From a virus, in IMG/VR virus record IMGVR_UViG_3300034374_007207, positions 1 to 51,205 of that record: a stretch of DNA of 51,205 nucleotides, one strand, 5' to 3'. Below, in pieces: positions 1 through 6,235 of this stretch. The first letter of the stretch is position 1, and every line of letters starts with the position of its first letter. The notes under the pieces are model-generated. The model saw only the letters and a list, made by a program, of their open reading frames with translations, had not been told where the DNA came from and did no database searches. A program made the translations under genes and the position numbers.

Positions 1-149
1 AAATACAAATCCTCCCCCCTCTCTACACACTCTAACTCCAAATCCCTAAATAACATCCCCTCCACCAATAACCTATATCCATTATCATATGCCCTACCCA
101 AAATCTCATCAGCCTCCTCCTGACTTACACGTATACTCCTTTTTGCCAT
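1..149 (-). CDS. Partial unknown protein, runs off left edge
   Basis: An open frame starts at ATG 149-147 and stays open to base 1, giving 49 residues that begin MAKRSIRVSQEEADEIL and continue with a helical, charged stretch. The start sits in the context ATTATGG, the same leader form used by other genes here. Codon use (GAG, AGG, GGG, TTG) is clearly more GC-rich than that of the plus-strand genes, which may reflect a different origin or strand bias. It is divergent from the gene at 562. No family was recognised; a small helical regulator is possible but not shown. Confidence 0.6.
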   Translation of the reverse strand, partial: MAKRSIRVSQEEADEILGRAYDNGYRLLVEGMLFRDLELECVERGEDLY

Positions 150-561
150 AATACCCTACATTAAAATAATTACAATATACAAAATTAACAAACCATTAGC
201 AAAAACTCCCCATATGCATTCCTTATGCATTGAACACCCCATCACCTAAACCAAAATAATATGTGTTTGGCACTTTGTGGGGGATTCTTAGATCAAGCCC
301 CATTGAAAAAAAATAGTGCATGGTACCCCCTATGCTGGCGCATAGGTGTACCTGTACATATTTTTGTCAACAATGCATATGACAGAGTAGTATTGATGTG
401 TGTCTGTTTGCATTGCTACATGTGCTGTGTACATGGTAGGTAGCAAGAGCAGAGCAGAGACACAAGAGACTCTGATCTTCTGCAGAGGAGACAAGAATAA
501 AAAATATTTATTAATCTATCCTCTTGTACATATGTATAAGGGGATACAAAACCTGTTAGTT
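150..561. promoter_or_regulatory. Divergent intergenic region with repeats and hairpins
   Basis: This 412-base spacer separates two divergent genes and should hold promoters for both. Visible elements are a direct repeat TATGCATT at 213-220 and 224-231 (11 bases apart, one helical turn), a 6-bp hairpin CCTATG/CATAGG at 329-346, a possible -7 element TATTTTTG at 359-366 (without a convincing -33 box), and the long palindrome at 517-546. An open frame at 261-443 crosses these elements and has a cysteine-rich, unconvincing product, so it is not called. Confidence 0.4.
517..546. repeat. 30-base near-perfect palindrome before first gene
   Basis: TATCCTCTTGTACAT is followed directly by ATGTATAAGGGGATA. 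All 15 positions pair if two G-T wobbles (522/541 and 526/537) are allowed. It ends 15 bases before the ATG at 562. As DNA it could be an operator for a dimeric repressor; as RNA it would fold into a long hairpin just before the start codon. Confidence 0.6.
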
Positions 562-852
562 ATGAATATTCAACAAAAATTTGATGAATTATGCTTTCAC
601 ATTGAATCCACAGAACTTAGCTGTGATGTAATCCTTGATTACAAAGCAGTAATTAAATCATGGAATCTTCCTTACGGGGAAGAAATCCTAGAAAAGTACT
701 GTAGGGAATTGGCAGATGATGTCAATGACAGATACTGGGGCATCAACAGAAAAAACTCTTTCTTTGACAGAGACGAGTTCATCAAACAAAAAAACCTTCT
801 TGCTTTAAGCAAGAGGGGAATAATAGCTGACCTTGTAGGGGATGGCTATTAA
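562..852 (+). CDS. Unknown 96-residue early protein
   Basis: The frame is open from 400, but the start at 562 is preferred because it has the TTATG leader form and leaves the palindrome at 517-546 outside the gene; the sequence upstream reads like non-coding DNA. The product begins MNIQQKFDELCFHIES and is acidic and probably helical, without membrane segments or recognisable motifs. It is the first plus-strand gene after the divergent region, and a hairpin (858-878) and a hammerhead ribozyme (879-929) follow it directly. I do not recognise a family. Confidence 0.6.
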   Translation: MNIQQKFDELCFHIESTELSCDVILDYKAVIKSWNLPYGEEILEKYCRELADDVNDRYWGINRKNSFFDRDEFIKQKNLLALSKRGIIADLVGDGY

Positions 853-857
853 TACTT

Positions 858-878
858 AGGGAGGTGTAATGCCTCCCT
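858..878 (+). other. Stable hairpin just upstream of the ribozyme
   Basis: AGGGAGG (858-864) pairs with CCTCCCT (872-878) around the loop TGTAATG. There is no T-tract, so this is not a classical terminator. It lies between the stop codon at 852 and the first ribozyme base; ribozyme cleavage after 884 would leave this hairpin near the new 3' end of the upstream mRNA. Confidence 0.65.
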
Positions 879-929
879 GCTGTAAGGTGGTGTGTACCAT
901 CTCTGATGATTCCTAAAGGATGAAACAGC
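879..929 (+). ncRNA. Type III hammerhead ribozyme (predicted)
   Basis: All conserved parts are visible in the correct order: stem III 5' strand GCTG (879-882), TA with the cleavage site after A884 (GUA triplet), stem I AGGTGGT (885-891)/ACCATCT (896-902) with 7 pairs (one G-U) and loop GTGT, core CTGATGA (903-909), stem II TTCC (910-913)/GGAT (918-921) with loop TAAA, core GAAA (922-925), and stem III 3' strand CAGC (926-929). Stem III is the open stem, making it type III. The weak point is stem II: three Watson-Crick pairs and a U-U where G-C is usual. It would cut the transcript between the genes at 562 and 1241. Confidence 0.8.
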
Positions 930-1240
930 TCTCCGAGGATCAAGATGTAAGTGCTTGTAGGAGGAAAGCCTAACCTGACGGCTTGGTAGTCAGTTTTAAT
1001 CACCAGTAAAATATAATAATATGTATACTGGTAGGATAATTATTGGCTTGATCCTTTGCCTACTGTTAGACAGACCTAACAGAAAAAAAGGGTCATATCA
1101 CCTCACCGTGATGATTATTATCCACGGTGTGGTCTGTTTTGTCCTAGATTATCTACTTTTTATGTGATGATCTAGGGAATAGCCTATACTATCAAGGCTT
1201 GGTGTTGATAGGAATTATTTAATCCATTAAATTATTAATT
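930..1240 (+). other. Structured non-coding spacer with chained hairpins
   Basis: No gene is seen in these 311 bases. The plus strand holds a chain of hairpins: CTGAC/GTCAG (975-979/989-993, followed by TTTT), ACCAGT/ACTGGT at about 1002-1032, CTGTTAG/CTAACAG (1063-1069/1076-1082), CACCGTG/CACGGTG at about 1104-1129, CCTAGAT/ATCTAGG at about 1143-1175, and CTATCAA/TTGATAG (1189-1195/1205-1211). The loop ACAGAC at 1070-1075 is complementary to GTCTGT at 1132-1137, so a pseudoknot or alternative fold is possible. It probably forms one structured leader RNA together with the ribozyme. Confidence 0.5.
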
Positions 1241-1516
1241 ATGGATTTTATAAAATTGAATCTATCCTACCTGACTTCAGTGAATGATGGGGAATATTAT
1301 GTCCTCAACACTAACTGTAGTTGGTGTATGGATGGAGAAGATCTTGTTAAAGGGTTTGCACAAAAAGGTTTGAAACCTTTAGTGCTAAGGCTACCTAGCC
1401 CTTTAACAAAGGAAAACCTCATGGCTATTCAAGTTGATGGCTTTGAGGTTGAAGTTATTAAGGTAATGAGATGCCGTGATGGTATTGGTTACCTTGTTCA
1501 CTTCAAGATAAGGTAG
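1241..1516 (+). CDS. Unknown 91-residue protein
   Basis: The start follows the A/T-rich leader ATTAATTATGG. The product begins MDFIKLNLSYLTSVNDGEYY and looks like a small mixed alpha/beta protein with no membrane segment. A tRNA-synthetase- or enzyme-like motif was looked for and not found. It is bounded by hairpins on both sides: CTATCAA/TTGATAG 29 bases before the start and the three-way element from 1521, four bases after the stop. Function unknown. Confidence 0.6.
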   Translation: MDFIKLNLSYLTSVNDGEYYVLNTNCSWCMDGEDLVKGFAQKGLKPLVLRLPSPLTKENLMAIQVDGFEVEVIKVMRCRDGIGYLVHFKIR

Positions 1517-1520
1517 CCAT

Positions 1521-1569
1521 AACCCACACCACTATAGGTGTGCTGCCTGTTCAAGTCAGGCTGTGGGTT
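1521..1569 (+). ncRNA. Small three-way junction with T-arm-like hairpin
   Basis: AACCCACA (1521-1528) pairs with TGTGGGTT (1562-1569). Inside, GCCTG-TTCAAGT-CAGGC (1545-1561) is a five-bp stem with a seven-base loop that fits the tRNA T-loop consensus. CACACC/GGTGTG (1525-1530/1537-1542) forms a second hairpin that competes with the inner part of the first stem, so two conformations are possible. It is not a tRNA: there is no D or anticodon arm and only 49 bases. A T/A-rich stretch follows, so it may also serve as a 3' end. Confidence 0.5.
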
Positions 1570-1587
1570 CTATTTATTATTTAACTC

Positions 1588-1613
1588 CTGCCATACTTCA
1601 TAGGGTATGGTAG
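1588..1613 (+). other. Hairpin in leader of the gene at 1631
   Basis: CTGCCATAC (1588-1596) pairs with GTATGGTAG (1605-1613) over nine positions including one G-U. It ends 17 bases before the ATG at 1631 and contains the alternative ATG at 1607, which argues against 1607 as the start. Confidence 0.55.
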
Positions 1614-1630
1614 TACAAAACCAATTTACT

Positions 1631-2284
1631 ATGAAAAATTTAAATGTTATTTCTGCTGGATTGAAATCAATTAGTAATGCTGAAGCTTCTGCTATTTTAG
1701 AGGAGCTACAGACTCCTGAAAAAGTAATGTGCATCAGTGCGGTGCACATTGATGATTTTGGGGAAGATGCTTCTTTTGAATACTCCTGGCAAGTGCCAGA
1801 GGATTTATGGGGTGAAATTGAGGTAGGAAGTTATGTGGAAGTTGAAAACTGTGGTGGTAAAGCCATAGTTAAAGTTAAATACATCTACTGGGATGATCCA
1901 GAAGATGCTTCATGGCACTCAGAAGTATTAAAAGTAGACCATTTGCGTCTGCAAACTCCATTATATTACCTAGAAGCATTGAAATGGAGGATTTGTTGGT
2001 ACAATGGTGAAATTCCACCATGTGCCATAACTTACACCTCTATGAAAGAGGTAAAAAAAATATTATTAAACGCTGCAAAAGCAGGGGTATTTTCTCTGTG
2101 CAGCTATCACCTGTTAACAGGTGCATGCTTTAGTGGCATGCTTGATTTCCTAAAGGAGCATGCTCCTTACTTGGGAGAAATTTTGGATTGGAATTTATCT
2201 TTTGAAGATGCCTATTATGATGATAGGTGTCATCAACCATATAAGTTAACTCCAGAGTTTTTGGAGTTGATAAAAAACTCTTAA
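1631..2284 (+). CDS. Unknown 217-residue protein
   Basis: The frame is open from 1607, but that ATG lies inside a 9-bp hairpin; ATG 1631 follows TTTACT and begins MKNLNVISAGLKSI. The product is acidic, rich in aromatic residues (several Trp and Tyr) and has no membrane segment or nucleotide-binding motif. The hairpin ACCACCATG/CATGGTGGT lies seven bases after the stop. I do not recognise the family; by position it belongs with the early, probably host-directed genes. Confidence 0.6.
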   Translation: MKNLNVISAGLKSISNAEASAILEELQTPEKVMCISAVHIDDFGEDASFEYSWQVPEDLWGEIEVGSYVEVENCGGKAIVKVKYIYWDDPEDASWHSEVLKVDHLRLQTPLYYLEALKWRICWYNGEIPPCAITYTSMKEVKKILLNAAKAGVFSLCSYHLLTGACFSGMLDFLKEHAPYLGEILDWNLSFEDAYYDDRCHQPYKLTPEFLELIKNS

Positions 2285-2290
2285 TCACAC

Positions 2291-2331
2291 ACCACCATGC
2301 TGTGTTACTGTGTTTCCAGCAACATGGTGGT
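2291..2331 (+). terminator. Terminator-like hairpin
   Basis: ACCACCATG (2291-2299) pairs perfectly with CATGGTGGT (2323-2331), with GCTG/CAGC continuing inside. TTTATTCTTT follows, a weak T-tract. It ends 35 bases before the next start (2367), so it could also be a leader hairpin. Confidence 0.55.
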
Positions 2332-2366
2332 TTATTCTTTATAGGAAACACATAAACATATTTGCT

Positions 2367-2501
2367 ATGAAAGATGGCAAGAAGGAGGTTAGGTCTCCAA
2401 AAAAACCTAAGAAGTATGTTCCAGCATATACGCTGGTATTAGCTCAAGACGGTAGCATGGTATACCGTCCATTACCTAGCAACTCCAAAAAGGAGAAATG
2501 A
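2367..2501 (+). CDS. Small basic 44-residue protein
   Basis: The frame is open from 2310, but that ATG lies within the hairpin region; ATG 2367 in TTTGCTATGAAAG gives MKDGKKEVRSPKKPKKY followed by a short beta-like segment. The lysine- and proline-rich N-terminus suggests nucleic acid or acidic-surface binding. Its stop overlaps the next start as ATGA, so translational coupling to the peptide at 2498 is likely. Function unknown. Confidence 0.5.
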   Translation: MKDGKKEVRSPKKPKKYVPAYTLVLAQDGSMVYRPLPSNSKKEK

Positions 2502-2578
2502 TAGTATTTTCTATCACAGTATCATTAGGCTTGTGCCTCTTGATGCTAGGTAATGCAGAGTCTTGCCAATTTAAGTAG
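2498..2578 (+). CDS. Tiny 26-residue signal-peptide-like peptide
   Basis: ATG 2498 overlaps the stop of the previous gene (ATGA). The product is MIVFSITVSLGLCLLMLGN followed by seven polar residues, that is, a hydrophobic segment with a small-residue end resembling a signal peptide. Its stop codon lies inside the first strand of the three-way element at 2575. The coupled start supports it, but its size makes it uncertain. Confidence 0.35.
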   Translation: MIVFSITVSLGLCLLMLGNAESCQFK

Positions 2579-2611
2579 TCACGCTATGCGGGGTTGAAAT
2601 CCTGTGGCTAC
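2575..2611 (+). ncRNA. Second three-way junction with T-arm-like hairpin
   Basis: GTAGTCAC (2575-2582) pairs with GTGGCTAC (2604-2611), eight pairs with one wobble. Inside are a minimal hairpin GC-TAT-GC (2583-2589) and GGGG-TTGAAA-TCCT (2590-2603), which resembles a T-arm but has wobble pairs at both ends. The order of parts is the same as in the element at 1521-1569. It is too small for a tRNA. Confidence 0.4.
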
Positions 2612-2619
2612 TGAAGATT

Positions 2620-2695
2620 GGTTAAAAGATTTGGAGGTCTGGTCTTGCCTTACATTTGACCAACTCTTTAACCTGTGCACATAGGATGTACAGGT
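2620..2695 (+). promoter_or_regulatory. Two mutually exclusive leader hairpins
   Basis: GGTTAAAAGA (2620-2629) can pair with TCTTTAACC (2665-2673, one bulge) around an inner hairpin TGGTC/GACCA (2640-2644/2658-2662). ACCTGT (2671-2676) can instead pair with ACAGGT (2690-2695) around ACAT-AGG-ATGT. Both folds need 2671-2673, so only one can form at a time. This is the form expected of an attenuator or switch in the leader of the gene at 2723, but a ligand is not suggested by the sequence. Confidence 0.4.
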
Positions 2696-2722
2696 ATTTT
2701 TTTATTTATAAAATTCAAAGGT

Positions 2723-2881
2723 ATGACACCAGAAGAATTAAAAACAAAAGAGTTAATTGAAAGGCTAGAAGAAATAGCTGATCAATTATCTTATGCTTCT
2801 TACCCATACTGTGAGTGGGCAGATGATGTGCGTGAAGCAGCAATGAAATTAAAAAAAAATTCTATAACAAATAAATTTTAA
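2723..2881 (+). CDS. Small helical 52-residue protein
   Basis: The frame is open from 2675, but that ATG is within the hairpin; ATG 2723 begins MTPEELKTKELIERLEEIADQL and continues as a charged, mostly helical protein with a basic C-terminus. The heptad-like N-terminal half could form a coiled coil. The next gene starts four bases after its stop, so the two are probably co-translated. No family recognised. Confidence 0.5.
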   Translation: MTPEELKTKELIERLEEIADQLSYASYPYCEWADDVREAAMKLKKNSITNKF

Positions 2882-2885
2882 CATC

Positions 2886-3305
2886 ATGAGCAATTTAAAA
2901 ATAACAGGCATGGCTTTTTTTATTGGTATAACTTCTGTAATCATTGCTTCTTTTCTAGGAAGCTTTACAGAATCCCCTCTTGACTACACAATATTTGTGT
3001 TAGCAATAGTAATTGCTAGTGTGTATTCAGTATATAAACAAAAACACATGTCATTTTTCACAGTGTGTGCAATAGCATGCATTGTAATTCTTATGTCTAG
3101 CTGCTCAACAACTAGGCAGCCAATTACTATTAAAGTGTTCTACAAATCCTTCGGTGATCCCAGATGGGATGACTGTAAGGATATTTACACTCAAGAGTAC
3201 TCCATCAATATATTTGGTGACACTCTTGAGTCTCAAAGAATCTATTCTTTAGACTGCTATGAAGGCAGGATGAAGACATTTGCTGACAAAAATCAGCTTA
3301 AGTAA
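2886..3305 (+). CDS. Membrane protein / lipoprotein-like, 139 residues
   Basis: Two hydrophobic segments (about residues 7-27 and 35-48) are followed by a third (about 56-73) ending in LMSSCS, which looks like a lipoprotein box. An internal ATG at 3048 (residue 55) would give a typical short lipoprotein precursor on its own, so either two proteins or one multi-pass protein is made here. The remaining 65 residues are polar with several Cys and Tyr and would face the periplasm. A role in altering the infected cell envelope is possible; no family recognised. Confidence 0.55.
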   Translation: MSNLKITGMAFFIGITSVIIASFLGSFTESPLDYTIFVLAIVIASVYSVYKQKHMSFFTVCAIACIVILMSSCSTTRQPITIKVFYKSFGDPRWDDCKDIYTQEYSINIFGDTLESQRIYSLDCYEGRMKTFADKNQLK

Positions 3306-3318
3306 AATACCTTCTCCA

Positions 3319-3349
3319 ATAGCAGTTATGAGGGAAACTGTTCTGCTAT
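3319..3349 (+). terminator. Terminator-like hairpin
   Basis: ATAGCAG (3319-3325) pairs with CTGCTAT (3343-3349) and is followed by ATTTTCTAACTCTT. The stem is short and AT-rich, so strength is uncertain. It lies 14 bases after the stop of the membrane protein gene. Confidence 0.45.
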
Positions 3350-3378
3350 ATTTTCTAACTCTTAAATATATATATATC

Positions 3379-3459
3379 ATGACTTATTTATTTCTTACAT
3401 GCTGCATAATATACTTTGCAGCATTTTTATTTTATGCACAACAAAATAAAAATTATTAA
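3379..3459 (+). CDS. Tiny 26-residue membrane peptide (tentative)
   Basis: A short frame gives MTYLFLTCCIIYFAAFLFYA and six polar residues, that is, a single membrane-spanning helix. It follows a TATATATATA leader and ends 23 bases before the next gene. It could be a real phage micropeptide or a chance frame; there is no coupling to support it. Confidence 0.25.
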   Translation: MTYLFLTCCIIYFAAFLFYAQQNKNY

Positions 3460-3482
3460 TTAATCATCTAAATATATAAATT

Positions 3483-4649
3483 ATGAAAAATCTAAAAGTA
3501 TTATTTATTGACACAGACATAGATGTCACTGGTTTTAAGTATGCATGTAAACTTGCTAACATTAAACCAGAGTATATAGACACATATGATGTTTCTGAGT
3601 ATAAGTTTGAAAACATAGACTGTATAGTTTATGGATACAGACTATACAGTGATAAGCAACGTATGGAAATGTTGCCTGCTTATATACCTAGAATAATATG
3701 GACAACAACTCCTCAATATTTTCAGGATTCTAGTGACCAAATTATTGACAGACTTGCAGAGTTAGAAACAATTAGCACAATACCTGAACATATGCAAATA
3801 CATCCCTCATATGTGTTAAAGCTAATTAACTTGACAAACGCAATTAGAAGTGTTTGTGAAGAAAACACAAACTTCATTGGCAAGTACTTCAAAGATGTAG
3901 TAGAGTACATTGATAAACTTAACAACTCCAACAAAAATCATATTACTAAAGTGAATGATAATCGTGTTATCTTTCACAAATATGATGAGACTGAAAGAGC
4001 AATCTTTCAACAGAATGTTGATGCATACAAAAAATTAGGCACTCCAATTTATCCTGATTACTGGATGAATTTTTATGTCACTGTCACATATTATCCTGAC
4101 AATGATAAGATTATTGTTAAGGAAGTCTATCAGGAACTTTTAGATAGACATAAGAGAAACCCTAAATATGCTGAGGAATGTGAGGCTGGTATCATATCAG
4201 ATCCTTATATAAAAGATAGGGTCTATTACAAATCCACCTGTAGAAAGTTGGTAATTACAAAGCGAGGCATTCTTAAATGCTTTGGTAACATCTTCAAAAG
4301 AATGCCATACTATTCATATGGCAATGATGTTTTAGGTTACAATGTACCTGGGCACTTTCACCGTCCTGGTAATGTATTCAACAGGATACTAAAGGATATT
4401 AACTTATCCTACAGGCCTGATATGGCATGGACGTATATGCCTGAGATGTATTTTGCATTAGTTAACCAAGAGGATTCTCTCAAGGTTGCTAAGATGTTGC
4501 ACAAAACATTCAGACCTGATCTTGATTACAATGAGGATTCAATCAATGAATACCTTGAAGAAAAGAGAAAACAAAGGGATGCTGAACTTCAAGCGCAGTA
4601 TGAACGTGAGGTTCATCTGTGGAAGGTACAAGATGACCTACCGTTTTAA
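3483..4649 (+). CDS. Unknown 388-residue protein
   Basis: The start has the leader ATAAATTATG. The N-terminus (MKNLKVLFIDTDIDVTGF) reads like the first strand and loop of a Rossmann- or receiver-like fold, with hydrophobic strands near residues 5-9 and 44-52. The middle is rich in Tyr, Asn and Asp; the last 35 residues are a charged helix. No Walker, nuclease or protease motif was seen. It is the longest gene of the left block and heads the group 3483-6023. Confidence 0.6.
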   Translation: MKNLKVLFIDTDIDVTGFKYACKLANIKPEYIDTYDVSEYKFENIDCIVYGYRLYSDKQRMEMLPAYIPRIIWTTTPQYFQDSSDQIIDRLAELETISTIPEHMQIHPSYVLKLINLTNAIRSVCEENTNFIGKYFKDVVEYIDKLNNSNKNHITKVNDNRVIFHKYDETERAIFQQNVDAYKKLGTPIYPDYWMNFYVTVTYYPDNDKIIVKEVYQELLDRHKRNPKYAEECEAGIISDPYIKDRVYYKSTCRKLVITKRGILKCFGNIFKRMPYYSYGNDVLGYNVPGHFHRPGNVFNRILKDINLSYRPDMAWTYMPEMYFALVNQEDSLKVAKMLHKTFRPDLDYNEDSINEYLEEKRKQRDAELQAQYEREVHLWKVQDDLPF

Positions 4650-4668
4650 TCACTTAAATATTTTAATT

Positions 4669-5082
4669 ATGAAAGCTACAAAGTTTTTTGTCAAGATTGA
4701 CAATCTTAAATTCAACAAAGAAAACAAAACCTTTTCTGCTTATGCAGATGAGATATTTATTAACCCCAAAAAACACATATACACATGGTATCATGACAAA
4801 GACAGAGACAAGTGGGAGCTTGTCTTAAATGATGATATACATATAATTGTCTATTCTCCATCTTCATGTATAGTATTTAATTATCATGAGTTTGATGATC
4901 AAATTTCAAAACAGAGAGAAAGGCATCATTACAAGTCTTTGTGTGGTCAGTTTAATCTGGTTATATATTTACGGGATGATATAAATCCCACTATAACAAA
5001 AAGAGAGTTTGAATACAGACGCTCTGTTTGTATTCAAAGTAGCAAACAATCATTTAATAAATTAATAAATAAAACAATTTAA
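4669..5082 (+). CDS. Unknown 137-residue protein
   Basis: The frame opens at 4486 inside the previous gene, but ATG 4669 in TTTTAATTATG is the sensible start (MKATKFFVKIDNLKF). The product is basic and appears beta-rich in its first half. It lies 19 bases after the previous gene and two before the next. It shares composition and general style with the next gene (5085); a distant duplication is possible but not shown. No family recognised. Confidence 0.6.
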   Translation: MKATKFFVKIDNLKFNKENKTFSAYADEIFINPKKHIYTWYHDKDRDKWELVLNDDIHIIVYSPSSCIVFNYHEFDDQISKQRERHHYKSLCGQFNLVIYLRDDINPTITKREFEYRRSVCIQSSKQSFNKLINKTI

Positions 5083-5084
5083 TT

Positions 5085-5825
5085 ATGAAATATGATATAA
5101 AGCAATTTAGGTATTGCAAATCTAATCAAACTCTTTATAGTGATGTTAAAACACTTACCACTAAAAAGAACAGGAGAAAAAAATTTAGCAAAAAAAAATT
5201 TGTAATAATAAACAACAAAACAAAAGTAAAATATGCCTTTGTTTATGTAAGAGAATATTACAATGCTTATAAGTTTGTAACTCAATGCAAATTAAAAAAG
5301 AAAATATTTGTAGTAATATTTAAGCCTGGTTTAAACAAAGAAGACAGGAAAGATCTATCACCTGTCAAACACTTAAAGATATATGCTACATCTAAAAGGA
5401 TGGTATATAAAGTATGTCTACCTTATAAATCTATTGAAATATTTACAAAGTATAACTTTGACACACGCATAAAAAAAATAAACATGCAAGATGTGTATTC
5501 TAAGATAGGTGTCAAAAGGTATGTAGATATATCTGTACAAAACTTTATAGATAGCAATATATCCTATGGAATATTTCTGATTATTCTTAAAGACAAGAAG
5601 CTTATAAAAAAATCACATTATAATGCTCTAGTGACAAGAGGTGAAAACAGCCCTACTTTTTTACTAAAAAAAAAGTATACTTTAGAAGTATTTGATAATT
5701 CCTTCTATTATAAAATGTTTTTTCCATTGGTAAGGTTTTGCCCTATTAGTAAAATGCAACTTAAAAATGGAACATTCAACCATATAAAATACAATTTTAA
5801 TTATTTATCAGACCTACTTTTGTAG
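5085..5825 (+). CDS. Unknown basic 246-residue protein
   Basis: It starts two bases after the previous stop, with the leader TTTAATTATG. The N-terminal 45 residues are very rich in Lys (for example KKNRRKKFSKKKF), and the rest alternates hydrophobic and basic residues, suggesting a beta-rich nucleic acid- or envelope-binding protein. No catalytic motif or membrane segment is evident. Codon and base composition are extremely AT-rich, above the neighbouring average. Confidence 0.6.
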   Translation: MKYDIKQFRYCKSNQTLYSDVKTLTTKKNRRKKFSKKKFVIINNKTKVKYAFVYVREYYNAYKFVTQCKLKKKIFVVIFKPGLNKEDRKDLSPVKHLKIYATSKRMVYKVCLPYKSIEIFTKYNFDTRIKKINMQDVYSKIGVKRYVDISVQNFIDSNISYGIFLIILKDKKLIKKSHYNALVTRGENSPTFLLKKKYTLEVFDNSFYYKMFFPLVRFCPISKMQLKNGTFNHIKYNFNYLSDLLL

Positions 5826-5843
5826 GATATAAACCAACACATC

Positions 5844-6023
5844 ATGAAAAAAGTAAATCAGAATTACAAAGTTGAGATCATTAGCATTCCAGCTGGTGAC
5901 ACCAAAACAATCAAAGCAACTCAAGCTAAGATTAACACCTGGATAACAACAGAGAAACTGGTTAAGTATGAACTACATACTGCCGGTGACTTTATTGTAT
6001 TCAACATTTGTAAACACAAGTAA
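5844..6023 (+). CDS. Small 59-residue protein
   Basis: An uninterrupted frame from ATG 5844 (context ACATCATGAAAAAAG) gives MKKVNQNYKVEIISIPAGDT and a further 39 residues ending in FNICKHK. It looks like a small beta-rich domain. It lies 18 bases after the preceding gene in the same direction and ends at the structured spacer 6024-6235. Function unknown. Confidence 0.5.
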   Translation: MKKVNQNYKVEIISIPAGDTKTIKATQAKINTWITTEKLVKYELHTAGDFIVFNICKHK

Positions 6024-6235
6024 ATATTTTTATGTCCAACGCATGCTGTTATGGTGTGCAACGGACATAGTGAACTCTAATATCACGCACCATGCATATT
6101 GTGACTTTCTTTTTTTGACCTTACTCTTAGGTCGTGCACAGTTACATCTGTGTGTATTTATTTCTAACCAAAACACCTGACAATGCTAAGGGTGTCTCTT
6201 TATAGAGTTTTAGTCTGACGGCAAGCATAATTACT
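6024..6235 (+). other. Structured non-coding spacer
   Basis: Between two genes, this 212-base stretch holds several hairpins: TATGTCC/GGACATA (about 6031-6068), GACCT/AGGTC (about 6117-6133), CACAG/CTGTG (about 6137-6152), ACACC/GGTGT (6073+100 to 6195, stem arms 6173-6177 and 6191-6195) and CTCT-TTAT-AGAG (6196-6207). The last ends 28 bases before the ATG at 6236. A frame crossing it (5968-6180) has no leader and is not called. Confidence 0.4.

Noticed and set aside
261-443. 60-residue plus-strand frame
   Set aside because: Cys-rich, unlikely product; crosses a hairpin and possible promoter; no standard leader.
782-1003. 73-residue minus-strand frame
   Set aside because: Lies across the hammerhead and hairpins, antisense to a real gene end; its pattern reflects RNA structure.
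1545-1561. tRNA gene based on T-arm
   Set aside because: Only a T-arm-like hairpin and an outer stem are present; no D arm, anticodon arm or room for them.
5968-6180. 70-residue plus-strand frame in the spacer
   Set aside because: Overlaps the convincing gene at 5844 in another frame and covers hairpins.
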